NCBI GenBank assembly: GCA_964244885.1
Contig: CAXTKD010000024.1
Location: forward strand, 1-16,715
Reading direction: 5' to 3'
DNA from: CAXTKD01 sp964244885
GTDB taxonomy: Bacteria > Pseudomonadota > Alphaproteobacteria > Sphingomonadales > Sphingomonadaceae
DNA: 16,715 nt
Each line of letters starts with the position of its first letter. Position 1 is the first letter of the stretch. Of the stretch, positions 6,035 to 12,121 are shown piece by piece. Under the pieces are notes generated by a model. That model was not told the DNA's origin. It saw nothing but the letters and a program-made list of their open reading frames with translations, and did no database searches. Both the position numbers and the translations under genes were made by a program.

Positions 6035-6949
6035 ATGACCTTCACCCCGACCGTCAAGACCATCCTGTCGTGGTACGAGAGCGACAATCCCGGCGTGAAG
6101 GCCAATCTCGCCCGCATCCTGACGCAAGGGCGCCTCGGCGGCACCGGCAAGCTGATCATCCTGCCGGTCGATCAGGGCTTCGAGCACGGCCCGGCGCGCA
6201 GCTTCGCGGTCAATCCCGACGCCTATGACCCGCATTATCATTTCCAGCTGGCGATCGACGCGGGGCTCAGCGCTTACGCCGCGCCGCTCGGCATGATCGA
6301 GGCGGGCGCCTCGACGTTCGCGGGGCAGGTGCCGACAATCCTCAAGCTCAACTCGTCGAACTCCTGGGCGACGGCGGTCGATCAAGCGGTGACGGCGAGC
6401 GTCGATGACGCGCTCCGCCTCGGCTGCTCGGCGATCGGCTTCACGATCTACCCGGGCTCCGACCATGTGTTCGAGCAGATCGAGGAAATCCGCGAGCTTT
6501 CCGCCGAGGCCAAGTCGGTCGGCATCGCGACCGTGCTCTGGTCCTACCCGCGCGGCGGCGTGCTGCCGAAGTCGGGCGAGCTGGCGCTCGACGTCGGCGC
6601 CTATGCCGCGCACATGGCGGCGCTCACCGGCGCGCACATCATCAAGGTCAAGCTGCCGGGCGCGCATGTCGAGCAGAAGGACGCGCAGAAGCAATATGAG
6701 GGTACCGACTGGTCGGCGCAGTCCGACCGCGTGAAGCACGTCGTCAAGGCCTGCTTCAATGGCCGGCGCATCGTGGTGTTCTCGGGCGGCGCGGCCAAGG
6801 GCGCCGACGCGGTCTACCAGGACGCGCGCGACATCCGCGACGGCGGCGGCAATGGCTCGATCATCGGCCGCAACACCTTCCAGCGCCCGCGCGACGAGGC
6901 GCTGGCGATGCTCGACAAGCTCGTCCGCATCTACAAGGACGAGGAATGA
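6035..6949 (+). CDS. Class I fructose-bisphosphate aldolase (DhnA/FbaB type)
   Basis: The enzyme reversibly cleaves fructose 1,6-bisphosphate to dihydroxyacetone phosphate and glyceraldehyde 3-phosphate through a lysine Schiff base in the cytoplasm. The 304-residue product fits the DeoC/FbaB (PF01791) barrel. It shows LIILPVDQGFEHGP (residues 40-53), GFTIYPGSDHVFEQ (135-148) and HIIKVKLPG (201-209, holding the probable Schiff-base lysine Lys204 or Lys206). The phosphate-binding end is VVFSGGAAKGAD and NGSIIGRNTFQRP. The ATG at 6035 has AAGGAT about eight bases upstream. It overlaps the next gene by ATGA. In sphingomonads, which mostly degrade sugar by the Entner-Doudoroff route, this enzyme probably serves gluconeogenesis; that role is inferred. 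Confidence 0.93.
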   Translation: MTFTPTVKTILSWYESDNPGVKANLARILTQGRLGGTGKLIILPVDQGFEHGPARSFAVNPDAYDPHYHFQLAIDAGLSAYAAPLGMIEAGASTFAGQVPTILKLNSSNSWATAVDQAVTASVDDALRLGCSAIGFTIYPGSDHVFEQIEEIRELSAEAKSVGIATVLWSYPRGGVLPKSGELALDVGAYAAHMAALTGAHIIKVKLPGAHVEQKDAQKQYEGTDWSAQSDRVKHVVKACFNGRRIVVFSGGAAKGADAVYQDARDIRDGGGNGSIIGRNTFQRPRDEALAMLDKLVRIYKDEE

Positions 6950-7284
6950 ACAAGGCGCGCCGGCTGCTCGTCGCCTTCTACCTGGCGACGGCGGCGGCGG
7001 GTGCGGTCATTCCCTACGCGATCCTGATTCCCTCTGTGCGGGCGCATGGCGTCGACCTAGGCGCGTTCAGCCGCGGGCTGTTCGCCAATCCGGCCGCGAG
7101 CATCTTCTCCGCCGATGTGCTGCTCGCGAGCCTTGTCTTCTTCGCGCTGGTGCTGGTGGAGGGCAGGCGCGCCGACATGCGCGGTCTCTGGGCCTATCCG
7201 CTCGTCGTGCTGGGCTTCGGCCTCTCCTGCGCGATGCCGCTGTTCCTCGCGATGCGCGAGCGCGCGCTGACGGACCGCGCATGA
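6946..7284 (+). CDS. DUF2834 family membrane protein
   Basis: This 112-residue protein has three predicted membrane segments: about residues 6-27 (LLVAFYLATAAAGAVIPYAILI), 52-70 (ASIFSADVLLASLVFFALVLV) and 83-103 (LWAYPLVVLGFGLSCAMPLFL). The EGRRADMRGLWAYP loop and PLFLAMRERAL ending are typical of DUF2834, an uncharacterised family. The ATG overlaps the aldolase stop and its own stop overlaps the thiE ATG, so the three genes form a tightly coupled unit. No role in thiamine or sugar metabolism can be claimed beyond that position. Confidence 0.8.
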   Translation: MNKARRLLVAFYLATAAAGAVIPYAILIPSVRAHGVDLGAFSRGLFANPAASIFSADVLLASLVFFALVLVEGRRADMRGLWAYPLVVLGFGLSCAMPLFLAMRERALTDRA

Positions 7285-7964
7285 GCGACGAGGACCTCAT
7301 TCCGCTCGACCCGGAGTTCGGCACCCGCTTCGATCGCGACCGACGTCCGGTGTGCCAGCTCTACCTGATCTCGCCGCCGCGTTTCGACGCGGGCTTCGCC
7401 GACACGCTGAAGGCGGCGCTCGACGGCGGGCCGGTCGCGGCGTTCCAGTTCCGGCTGAAGGACATCGACCAGCACGAGGCGGCACGGCTCGCCGAGCCGC
7501 TGCTGCGCGTCTGCAACGAGGCCGAGGTCGCGTTCATCGTCAACGACAGCATCGCGCTCGCCAAGCGCATCGGCGCGGATGGCGTTCACCTGGGCCAGAG
7601 CGACGGCGACCCGCGCGAGGCGCGCTCGGTCCTCGGCCGCGACGCGCAGGTCGGGGTCACATGCCACGACAGCCGCCACCTCGCGATGGACGCGGCGGAG
7701 GCGGGGGCGGACTATGTCGCGTTCGGCGCTTTTTTTCCGACCGCCACCAAGGAAACGACGCACCGGCCGGACCCGTCACTGCTGACCTGGTGGACGACGA
7801 TCTCGGGCACCCCGTGCGTGGCGATCGGAGGGATCACGGTGGAGAACGCCGCGCCGCTGGTCGCGGCGGGGGCGGATTTTATCGCGGTTAGCGGGGCGGT
7901 GTGGAATGCAGAAGAGGGGCCGGCAGCGGCGGTAAGGGCCTTCGCCGCCCTTCTTGAGCGATAA
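7281..7964 (+). CDS. thiE: Thiamine phosphate synthase
   Basis: ThiE joins hydroxymethylpyrimidine diphosphate and the thiazole phosphate to make thiamine monophosphate. The 227-residue barrel carries the family motifs in order: AAFQFRLKDID (substrate strand), FIVNDSIALAKRIGADGVHLGQSDGD (diphosphate/Mg site), GVTCHDSRHLAMDAAEAGADYVAFGAFFPTATK (P-loop region), CVAIGGIT and FIAVSGAVW (phosphate-binding end). It has roughly 25 extra N-terminal residues compared with the minimal enzyme. The ATG at 7281 overlaps the DUF2834 stop. Thiamine diphosphate is the cofactor of transketolase, encoded at the left edge, although that gene is transcribed away from here. Confidence 0.93.
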   Translation: MSDEDLIPLDPEFGTRFDRDRRPVCQLYLISPPRFDAGFADTLKAALDGGPVAAFQFRLKDIDQHEAARLAEPLLRVCNEAEVAFIVNDSIALAKRIGADGVHLGQSDGDPREARSVLGRDAQVGVTCHDSRHLAMDAAEAGADYVAFGAFFPTATKETTHRPDPSLLTWWTTISGTPCVAIGGITVENAAPLVAAGADFIAVSGAVWNAEEGPAAAVRAFAALLER

Positions 7965-7975
7965 CCCGATCCCGC

Positions 7976-8710
7976 TCATCCCACCGCCTGCCGAACCATC
8001 GCCTTCAGCGTTTGCGCGTCGTGGATCGCGTGGGCGTCGATGTCATTGTTGAAATAGGCCCAGGCGGCACGGCCGGCTTTCGCCTGCTCTGTCAGCCAGT
8101 CGCTCCAGCCGAGAAGCTGCGCGTCGGAATAGCGGCCCCAATATTTGCCGCCGTTGCCGTGGAAGCGGAGGTAGGCCGCCTTGCCCGTCGCGACGCGCGG
8201 GGTCGCGGAGCCGGGCATGTCGTGGACGCAGAACGACGCGCCATGGCGTTCGAGCAGCGCGAAGGTCTCGTCGGTCAGCCAGCTCGGCTCGCGGAACTCG
8301 AAGACATGGGTGAGGTCCTTGGGCAGCAGCGACAGGAAGTCGGCGAGGCGGGCGAGGTTGATGCGCAGGCTCGGCGGCAGCTGGTAGAGAATGGGGCCGA
8401 GCGTCGGTCCTAGCTCGCGCGTCGGCGCCAGCATCCGCTCCAGCGGCTCGGCGCAATCCTTGAGCTTCTTCGCTTGCGTGATGAAGCGGTTGGCCTTGAC
8501 CGCATAGCGAAACCCCTGCGGCGCCTGGTCGCGCCACTTGCGGAAGGTCTCGGGCGGCGGCAGCCGGTAGAAGCTGTTGTTGATCTCGACGGTGTCGAAG
8601 GTTTCGGCATAGAATTCGAACCAGCGCTTCGCCGGCAGCTTCGGCGGATAGAAGCGCTCCCGCCAATGCTTGTAGGTCCAGCCCGAGCAGCCGATGCGGA
8701 TCGTCTCCAT
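7976..8710 (-). CDS. DUF72 domain-containing protein (YecE-like)
   Basis: This 244-residue soluble protein belongs to the DUF72/YecE family, a TIM-barrel fold of unknown activity. Visible hallmarks are IRIGCSGWTYKHWRERFYP at the start, FYAETFDTVEINNSFYRLPP, FRYAVKANRFITQAKKLKD, ILYQLPPSL, THVFEFREPSW, AYLRFHGNGGKYWGRYSD and the C-terminal AWAYFNNDIDAHAIHDA. The ATG complementary to 8708-8710 sits at the family's N-terminus; the frame is open further upstream but that extension would overlap the efp start region and has no family similarity. It converges on thiE with an 11-base gap and diverges from efp with a 97-base gap. Confidence 0.9.
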   Translation of the reverse strand: METIRIGCSGWTYKHWRERFYPPKLPAKRWFEFYAETFDTVEINNSFYRLPPPETFRKWRDQAPQGFRYAVKANRFITQAKKLKDCAEPLERMLAPTRELGPTLGPILYQLPPSLRINLARLADFLSLLPKDLTHVFEFREPSWLTDETFALLERHGASFCVHDMPGSATPRVATGKAAYLRFHGNGGKYWGRYSDAQLLGWSDWLTEQAKAGRAAWAYFNNDIDAHAIHDAQTLKAMVRQAVG

Positions 8711-8754
8711 GGCTGCCGAACGAGGCGCGGGCGGAGTCGTTTCAGCGCCCCTCC

Positions 8755-8783
8755 TTGATCGCGGACGCGGCTCTTCGTACAAG
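8755..8783 (+). promoter_or_regulatory. Candidate promoter for efp
   Basis: TTGATC at 8755-8760 and TACAAG at 8778-8783 are 17 bases apart, with four matches to each sigma-70 box. The start would fall near 8790, giving a leader of about 18 bases that carries the GAGG ribosome site at 8798-8801. Confidence 0.5.
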
Positions 8784-8807
8784 GCGGCCTTCCCAAAGAG
8801 GCGACTT

Positions 8808-9371
8808 ATGAAGATCAGCGGCGTGGACATTCGTCCGGGCAACATCATCGAATTTGAAAACGGCCTGTGGCGCGCCGTGCGCATCCAGCACACGCAGCCC
8901 GGCAAGGGCGGCGCCTACATGCAGGTCGAGCTGAAGAACCTCGTCGACGGCCGCAAGAACAACGTCCGCTTCCGCTCGTCGGAGACGGTCGAGAAAGTGC
9001 GGCTCGACACCAAGGACTTCCAGTTCCTGTTCGCCGAGGGCGACCAGCTGACGTTCATGGACAAGGAGACCTACGATCAGGTGTCGCTGCCCAAGGACTT
9101 GCTTGGCGAGGCCGGCGCCTTCCTTCAGGACGGGATGGACGTCGTCATGGAGCTTTACGACGACAAGCCGCTGTCGGTGCAGCTGCCCGACACGATCGAG
9201 GCGCTGATCGTCGAGGCCGACGCGGTGGTGAAAGGGCAGACCGCCTCCTCCAGCTACAAGCCGGCGGTGCTCGAGAACGGCGTGCGAGTCATGGTCCCGC
9301 CGCACATCGGCGCGGGAACGCGGATCGTCGTCGACGTCTACAGCCAGGAATATGTCCGGCGCGCCGAGTAG
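8808..9371 (+). CDS. efp: Translation elongation factor P
   Basis: EF-P enters ribosomes stalled at consecutive prolines and stimulates peptide bond formation. The 187-residue product has the usual three domains: the KOW-like N-terminal domain (KISGVDIRPGNIIEFENG to about residue 64), a central OB domain (FLFAEGDQLTFMDKETYDQV) and a C-terminal OB domain (TASSSYKPAVLENGVRVMVP to VDVYSQEYVRRAE). The loop reads HTQPGKGGAY with Lys33 at the position that is beta-lysylated in E. coli (Lys34), so EpmA-type modification is possible; the modifying genes are not in this window. The ATG at 8808 has GAGG seven bases upstream. The gene is probably monocistronic, as a palindromic repeat follows 22 bases later. 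Confidence 0.97.
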   Translation: MKISGVDIRPGNIIEFENGLWRAVRIQHTQPGKGGAYMQVELKNLVDGRKNNVRFRSSETVEKVRLDTKDFQFLFAEGDQLTFMDKETYDQVSLPKDLLGEAGAFLQDGMDVVMELYDDKPLSVQLPDTIEALIVEADAVVKGQTASSSYKPAVLENGVRVMVPPHIGAGTRIVVDVYSQEYVRRAE

Positions 9372-9393
9372 GGGCCGCGACTTTTCCTTTTTC

Positions 9394-9502
9394 GTCATTC
9401 CCGCGTACGCGGGAACCCATGAACACGGCGATGGACGGTTTCCGCTGTCGTGCCGACTGGTCGAGATCGGTGTTCATTGGTCCCCGCGTTCGCGGGGATG
9501 AC
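9394..9502 (+). repeat. Palindromic intergenic repeat, family B, inverted pair
   Basis: Two related units face each other. The first (9394-9426) reads GTCATTCCCGCGTACGCGGG and ends in CATGAACAC; it holds the perfect palindrome TTCCCGCGTACGCGGGAA at 9398-9415. The second (9470-9502) is the inverted form, with TCCCCGCG TT CGCGGGGA at 9481-9498 and ATGAC at its end. A 43-base spacer separates them. The arms could fold into one long stem. It fills most of the efp to inositol-monophosphatase gap, may serve as an efp terminator, and recurs at 14221-14330. Confidence 0.85.
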
Positions 9503-9526
9503 GGGTTTGATTGATCGGATTGCAGA

Positions 9527-10330
9527 ATGCCCGCCCACAGTTCGCTGATCACCGTCATGGAAAAGGCCGCGCGCAAGGCGGGGCCGCGGCTTCGCCGCGA
9601 CTTCAACGAGGTCGACGCGCTCCAGGTCTCGCGCAAGGGCCCGGCCGACTTCGTGTCGAACGCCGATCGTGCCGCCGAGGCGACGATCAAGGAAATCCTC
9701 CAGCAGGCGCGCCCGGACTGGGGCTTCCTGATGGAGGAAGAGGGCGAGATCAAGGGCAATCCCGACAAGCCGCGCTGGGTCGTCGATCCGTTGGACGGCA
9801 CCTCGAACTTCCTCCACGGCATCCCGCATTTCGCGATCTCGATCGCCGTCGAGGATCGGGGCGAGATCGTCGCCGGGCTGGTCTATCAGCCGCTCACCGA
9901 CGAGAGTTTCTGGGCGGAGAAGAACGCCGGCGCCTGGCTGCAGAACCGGCGCCTCCGCGTCTCGGCGCGGCGCGACATGGCGGACTGCCTGATCGCCACC
10001 GGCATCCCGTTCAAGGGCCATGGCGATTTCGACCGCTTCGACGCCATCCTGCGCGCCGTCACGCCCGAGACCGCCGGCATCCGCCGCTTCGGCGCCGCCG
10101 CTCTCGACATGGCGTGGGTCGCGGCGGGGCGTTACGATGGCTATTGGGAGGAGGGGCTCCACCCGTGGGACTGGGCGGCGGGGCTGCTGCTCGTCCGCGA
10201 GGCCGGCGGCTTCGTCACCGACTTCCGCGGCGGCGACCGCGCCATCGAGCGCGGCGAGGTGATCGCCGGGAACGACGCCATTCACTCCAAGCTGCACAAG
10301 CTGGTCGCGGGCGCCCTTAGAACCGTTTAG
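9527..10330 (+). CDS. Inositol monophosphatase family protein
   Basis: This 267-residue enzyme is an Mg2+-dependent sugar phosphatase. The metal site is complete: Glu70-72 in FLMEEEGE, the first signature WVVDPLDGTSNFLHG (Asp87, Asp90, residues 84-98) and the second signature LHPWDWAAGLLLVREAGG (Asp215). Earlier landmarks are KGPADFVSNAD (residues 37-47), and RRFGAAALDMAWVAAGRYDG lies before the second signature. Likely substrates are myo-inositol 1-phosphate or related sugar phosphates; the family also includes SuhB, which has a role in rRNA transcription. Which applies cannot be told from sequence. The ATG at 9527 matches the family's start. It follows efp across the 155-base gap holding repeat family B. 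Confidence 0.92.
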   Translation: MPAHSSLITVMEKAARKAGPRLRRDFNEVDALQVSRKGPADFVSNADRAAEATIKEILQQARPDWGFLMEEEGEIKGNPDKPRWVVDPLDGTSNFLHGIPHFAISIAVEDRGEIVAGLVYQPLTDESFWAEKNAGAWLQNRRLRVSARRDMADCLIATGIPFKGHGDFDRFDAILRAVTPETAGIRRFGAAALDMAWVAAGRYDGYWEEGLHPWDWAAGLLLVREAGGFVTDFRGGDRAIERGEVIAGNDAIHSKLHKLVAGALRTV

Positions 10331-10339
10331 CCGCCCTAA

Positions 10340-10421
10340 CGTCCGTTCGTGGTGAGCCTGTCGAACCACGTTGCACGCATGGCGGTGCGGCCTCGTCCTT
10401 CGACAAGCTCAGGACGAACGG
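10340..10421 (+). repeat. Palindromic intergenic repeat, family A, inverted pair
   Basis: Unit one (10340-10370) has the lead CGTCCGTT and a hairpin with arms CGTGGT (10348-10353) and ACCACG (10365-10370). Unit two (10394-10421) is inverted, with arms CGTCCT (10394-10399) and AGGACG (10411-10416). The spacer is 23 bases. Compared with the single copy at 883-913, unit one has changed both sides of its stem so that pairing is kept. The pair sits between the inositol-monophosphatase gene and the nuo operon. Confidence 0.85.
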
Positions 10422-10465
10422 AGTTCTGCGGGCTTCGGGCTGGCATAGGAACAAAAACAGTTTCT

Positions 10466-10480
10466 TGCGATTCATTCTCA
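10466..10480 (+). promoter_or_regulatory. Possible Fur-type operator upstream of nuoA
   Basis: The 15-base stretch TGCGATTCATTCTCA has a 7-1-7 arrangement matching about 10 of 14 positions of the Fur consensus TGATAAT-N-ATTATCA; the right half (ATTCTCA) matches six of seven. It lies about 70 bases before the nuoA start. Complex I is rich in iron-sulphur clusters, so iron control would make sense, but the site is unproven. Confidence 0.25.
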
Positions 10481-10493
10481 CTGCCTCCCCGCC

Positions 10494-10522
10494 TTGCTTC
10501 GCACCTGCGGCAAGCCTAGAAA
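10494..10522 (+). promoter_or_regulatory. Candidate promoter for the nuo operon
   Basis: TTGCTT at 10494-10499 and TAGAAA at 10517-10522 are 17 bases apart. The -10 box has four of six consensus matches and the -35 box has three. Transcription would start near 10529, about 23 bases before the nuoA GTG. It is the best-placed candidate in the 221-base gap before the operon. Confidence 0.4.
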
Positions 10523-10551
10523 CCGCCGCGTAAATCGAGGCGTTCAACACC

Positions 10552-10929
10552 GTGCCAGCCATCGCTCACGAGTATCTGCCGATCCTGCTGTTCCTCGGTG
10601 TCGCCGGGGCGCTGTCGGCGGCGTTTGTCGGCCTGCCGATCCTCGTCTCCAACCTGACGGGCGCGAACAACCCCTATGCCGACAAGCTCGCCGAGTACGA
10701 ATGCGGGTTCGACGGGTTCGAGGATGCGCGCCGCCAGTTCGACGTGCGCTTCTACCTCGTCGCCATCCTGTTCATCATTTTCGACCTCGAAGCGGCGTTC
10801 CTGTTCCCGTGGGCGGTGTCGCTGAAGCAGACCGGCATCTTCGGCTGGGGATCGATGGTCGAGTTCCTCGTCGAGCTGGCGATCGGCTTCGTCTACGCCT
10901 GGAAGATCGGAGCGCTGGAATGGGAGTGA
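10552..10929 (+). CDS. nuoA: NADH-quinone oxidoreductase subunit A
   Basis: NuoA is a membrane subunit of complex I near the junction with the peripheral arm. The 125-residue product has three predicted membrane helices: about residues 8-30 (LPILLFLGVAGALSAAFVGLP), 63-83 (FYLVAILFIIFDLEAAFLFP) and 95-117 (GWGSMVEFLVELAIGFVYAW). The family-defining loop NPYADKLAEYECGFDGFEDA follows the first helix. The GTG at 10552 fits the family length and has a distant GAGG at 10537-10540. It overlaps nuoB by ten bases and opens the operon. Confidence 0.95.
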   Translation: MPAIAHEYLPILLFLGVAGALSAAFVGLPILVSNLTGANNPYADKLAEYECGFDGFEDARRQFDVRFYLVAILFIIFDLEAAFLFPWAVSLKQTGIFGWGSMVEFLVELAIGFVYAWKIGALEWE

Positions 10930-11459
10930 TCGCACCGCCGTTCCAGACCGAGCAGGAGCAGATCCAGGACGGCTTCTTCGACGACGTGTCGCATGAGGTC
11001 TCCAACAAGGGCTTCCTGCTGACCTCGACCGAGGATCTGTTCAATTGGGCGCGCACCGGCTCGCTGTGGTGGATGACCTTCGGGCTCGCCTGCTGCGCGG
11101 TCGAGATGATGCACACCAACATGCCGCGCTATGACCTGGAGCGCTTCGGCGCCGCGCCGCGCGCTAGCCCGCGCCAGAGCGACTGCATGATCGTCGCCGG
11201 CACGCTCTGCAACAAGATGGCCCCGGCGCTCCGCCGCGTCTACGACCAGATGTCGGAGCCGCGCTACGTCATCTCGATGGGTAGCTGCGCCAACGGCGGC
11301 GGCTATTATCATTACAGCTATTCGGTGGTGCGCGGCTGCGACCGCATCGTGCCGGTCGACATCTACGTCCCCGGCTGCCCGCCGACCGCCGAGGCGCTGC
11401 TCTACGGCATCCTCGCGCTGCAGCGGAAAATCCGCCGCACGGGGACGATCGAGCGGTGA
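10920..11459 (+). CDS. nuoB: NADH-quinone oxidoreductase subunit B
   Basis: NuoB carries the terminal [4Fe-4S] cluster N2, which passes electrons to quinone. The 179-residue protein has all four cluster cysteines: Cys58 and Cys59 (FGLACCAVEMM), Cys123 (SMGSCANGGGYY) and Cys153 (YVPGCPPTAEALLYG). The quinone-facing region RYDLERFGAAPRASPRQSD is also typical. The ATG at 10920 is preferred because GGAG at 10909-10912 is seven bases upstream; the GTG at 10926 is an alternative that would give a four-base overlap with nuoA. The stop overlaps the nuoC GTG. Confidence 0.97.
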   Translation: MGVIAPPFQTEQEQIQDGFFDDVSHEVSNKGFLLTSTEDLFNWARTGSLWWMTFGLACCAVEMMHTNMPRYDLERFGAAPRASPRQSDCMIVAGTLCNKMAPALRRVYDQMSEPRYVISMGSCANGGGYYHYSYSVVRGCDRIVPVDIYVPGCPPTAEALLYGILALQRKIRRTGTIER

Positions 11460-12121
11460 GCCACCACGTTCCAAAGATCGCCCCGATCGAGGGCATGATC
11501 GACTCCGCGCGCGCGCTGCTCGGCGATGCGTTGATCGACGCCTATGACTATGTCGGCGAGGTTACGCTCGTCGTGAAGCGCGAGAGCGTGGTCGAGGTGC
11601 TGCAGAAGCTGCGCGACGACAGCGGCATGCGCTTCGCCCAGCTCATGGAGCTGATGGGCGTCGATTATCCCGAGCGGCCCGAGCGGTTCGAGGTCAATTA
11701 CTGCCTGCTGTCATTGGCGAAGAACTGGCGAGTCCGCGTCAAGGTCAAGACCGATGCCGCGACACCGGTGCCATCGGTCGTCGGCCTGTTCCCGGTCGCC
11801 GGCTGGTTTGAGCGCGAGGTGTGGGACATGTACGGCGTGCTGTTCGACGGTAACCCCGATCTCCGCCGCATCCTCACCGATTACGGCTTCGAGGGGCATC
11901 CGCAGCGCAAGGACTTTCCGCTGACCGGCTATGTCGAGTTGCGCTATTCGGAGGAGCACAAGCGCGTCGTCTACGAGCCGGTGAAGCTGGCGCAGGACTT
12001 CCGCACCTTCGACTTCCTGAGCCCCTGGGAAGGCGCCGAATATATCCTGCCCGGCGACGAGAAGGCCGTGCCGCAGGCGCCGGGCGCGCCGACTCCGCTG
12101 GCTGCGGAGGCGAAAAAGTGA
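11456..12121 (+). CDS. nuoC: NADH-quinone oxidoreductase subunit C
   Basis: NuoC is a peripheral-arm subunit (30-kDa homologue) that packs against NuoD. The 221-residue protein has the family core: RFAQLMELMGVDYPERPERF, then PSVVGLFPVAGWFEREVWDM, and the signature DLRRILTDYGFEGHPQRKDFP leading to GYVELRYSEEHKRVVYEPV. The C-terminal tail is Pro/Ala-rich. The start is GTG at 11456, overlapping the nuoB stop (GTGA), and the stop overlaps nuoD the same way. nuoC and nuoD are separate genes here, unlike the fused nuoCD of E. coli, as is usual in alphaproteobacteria. Confidence 0.96.
   Translation: MSHHVPKIAPIEGMIDSARALLGDALIDAYDYVGEVTLVVKRESVVEVLQKLRDDSGMRFAQLMELMGVDYPERPERFEVNYCLLSLAKNWRVRVKVKTDAATPVPSVVGLFPVAGWFEREVWDMYGVLFDGNPDLRRILTDYGFEGHPQRKDFPLTGYVELRYSEEHKRVVYEPVKLAQDFRTFDFLSPWEGAEYILPGDEKAVPQAPGAPTPLAAEAKK

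Noticed and set aside
9395..10369. Minus-strand open frame beginning MVRQAHHERT and ending in PRTRE
   Set aside because: The starting and ending peptides are translations of the palindromic repeats, a known source of false proteins in sphingomonad annotation. The middle is antisense to the inositol-monophosphatase gene.
10448..10472. GGAAC followed by 16 bases and GATT before nuoA, as a second EcfG-type promoter
   Set aside because: The -10 element should be CGTT; GATT matches only the last two bases, so it is not distinguishable from chance.
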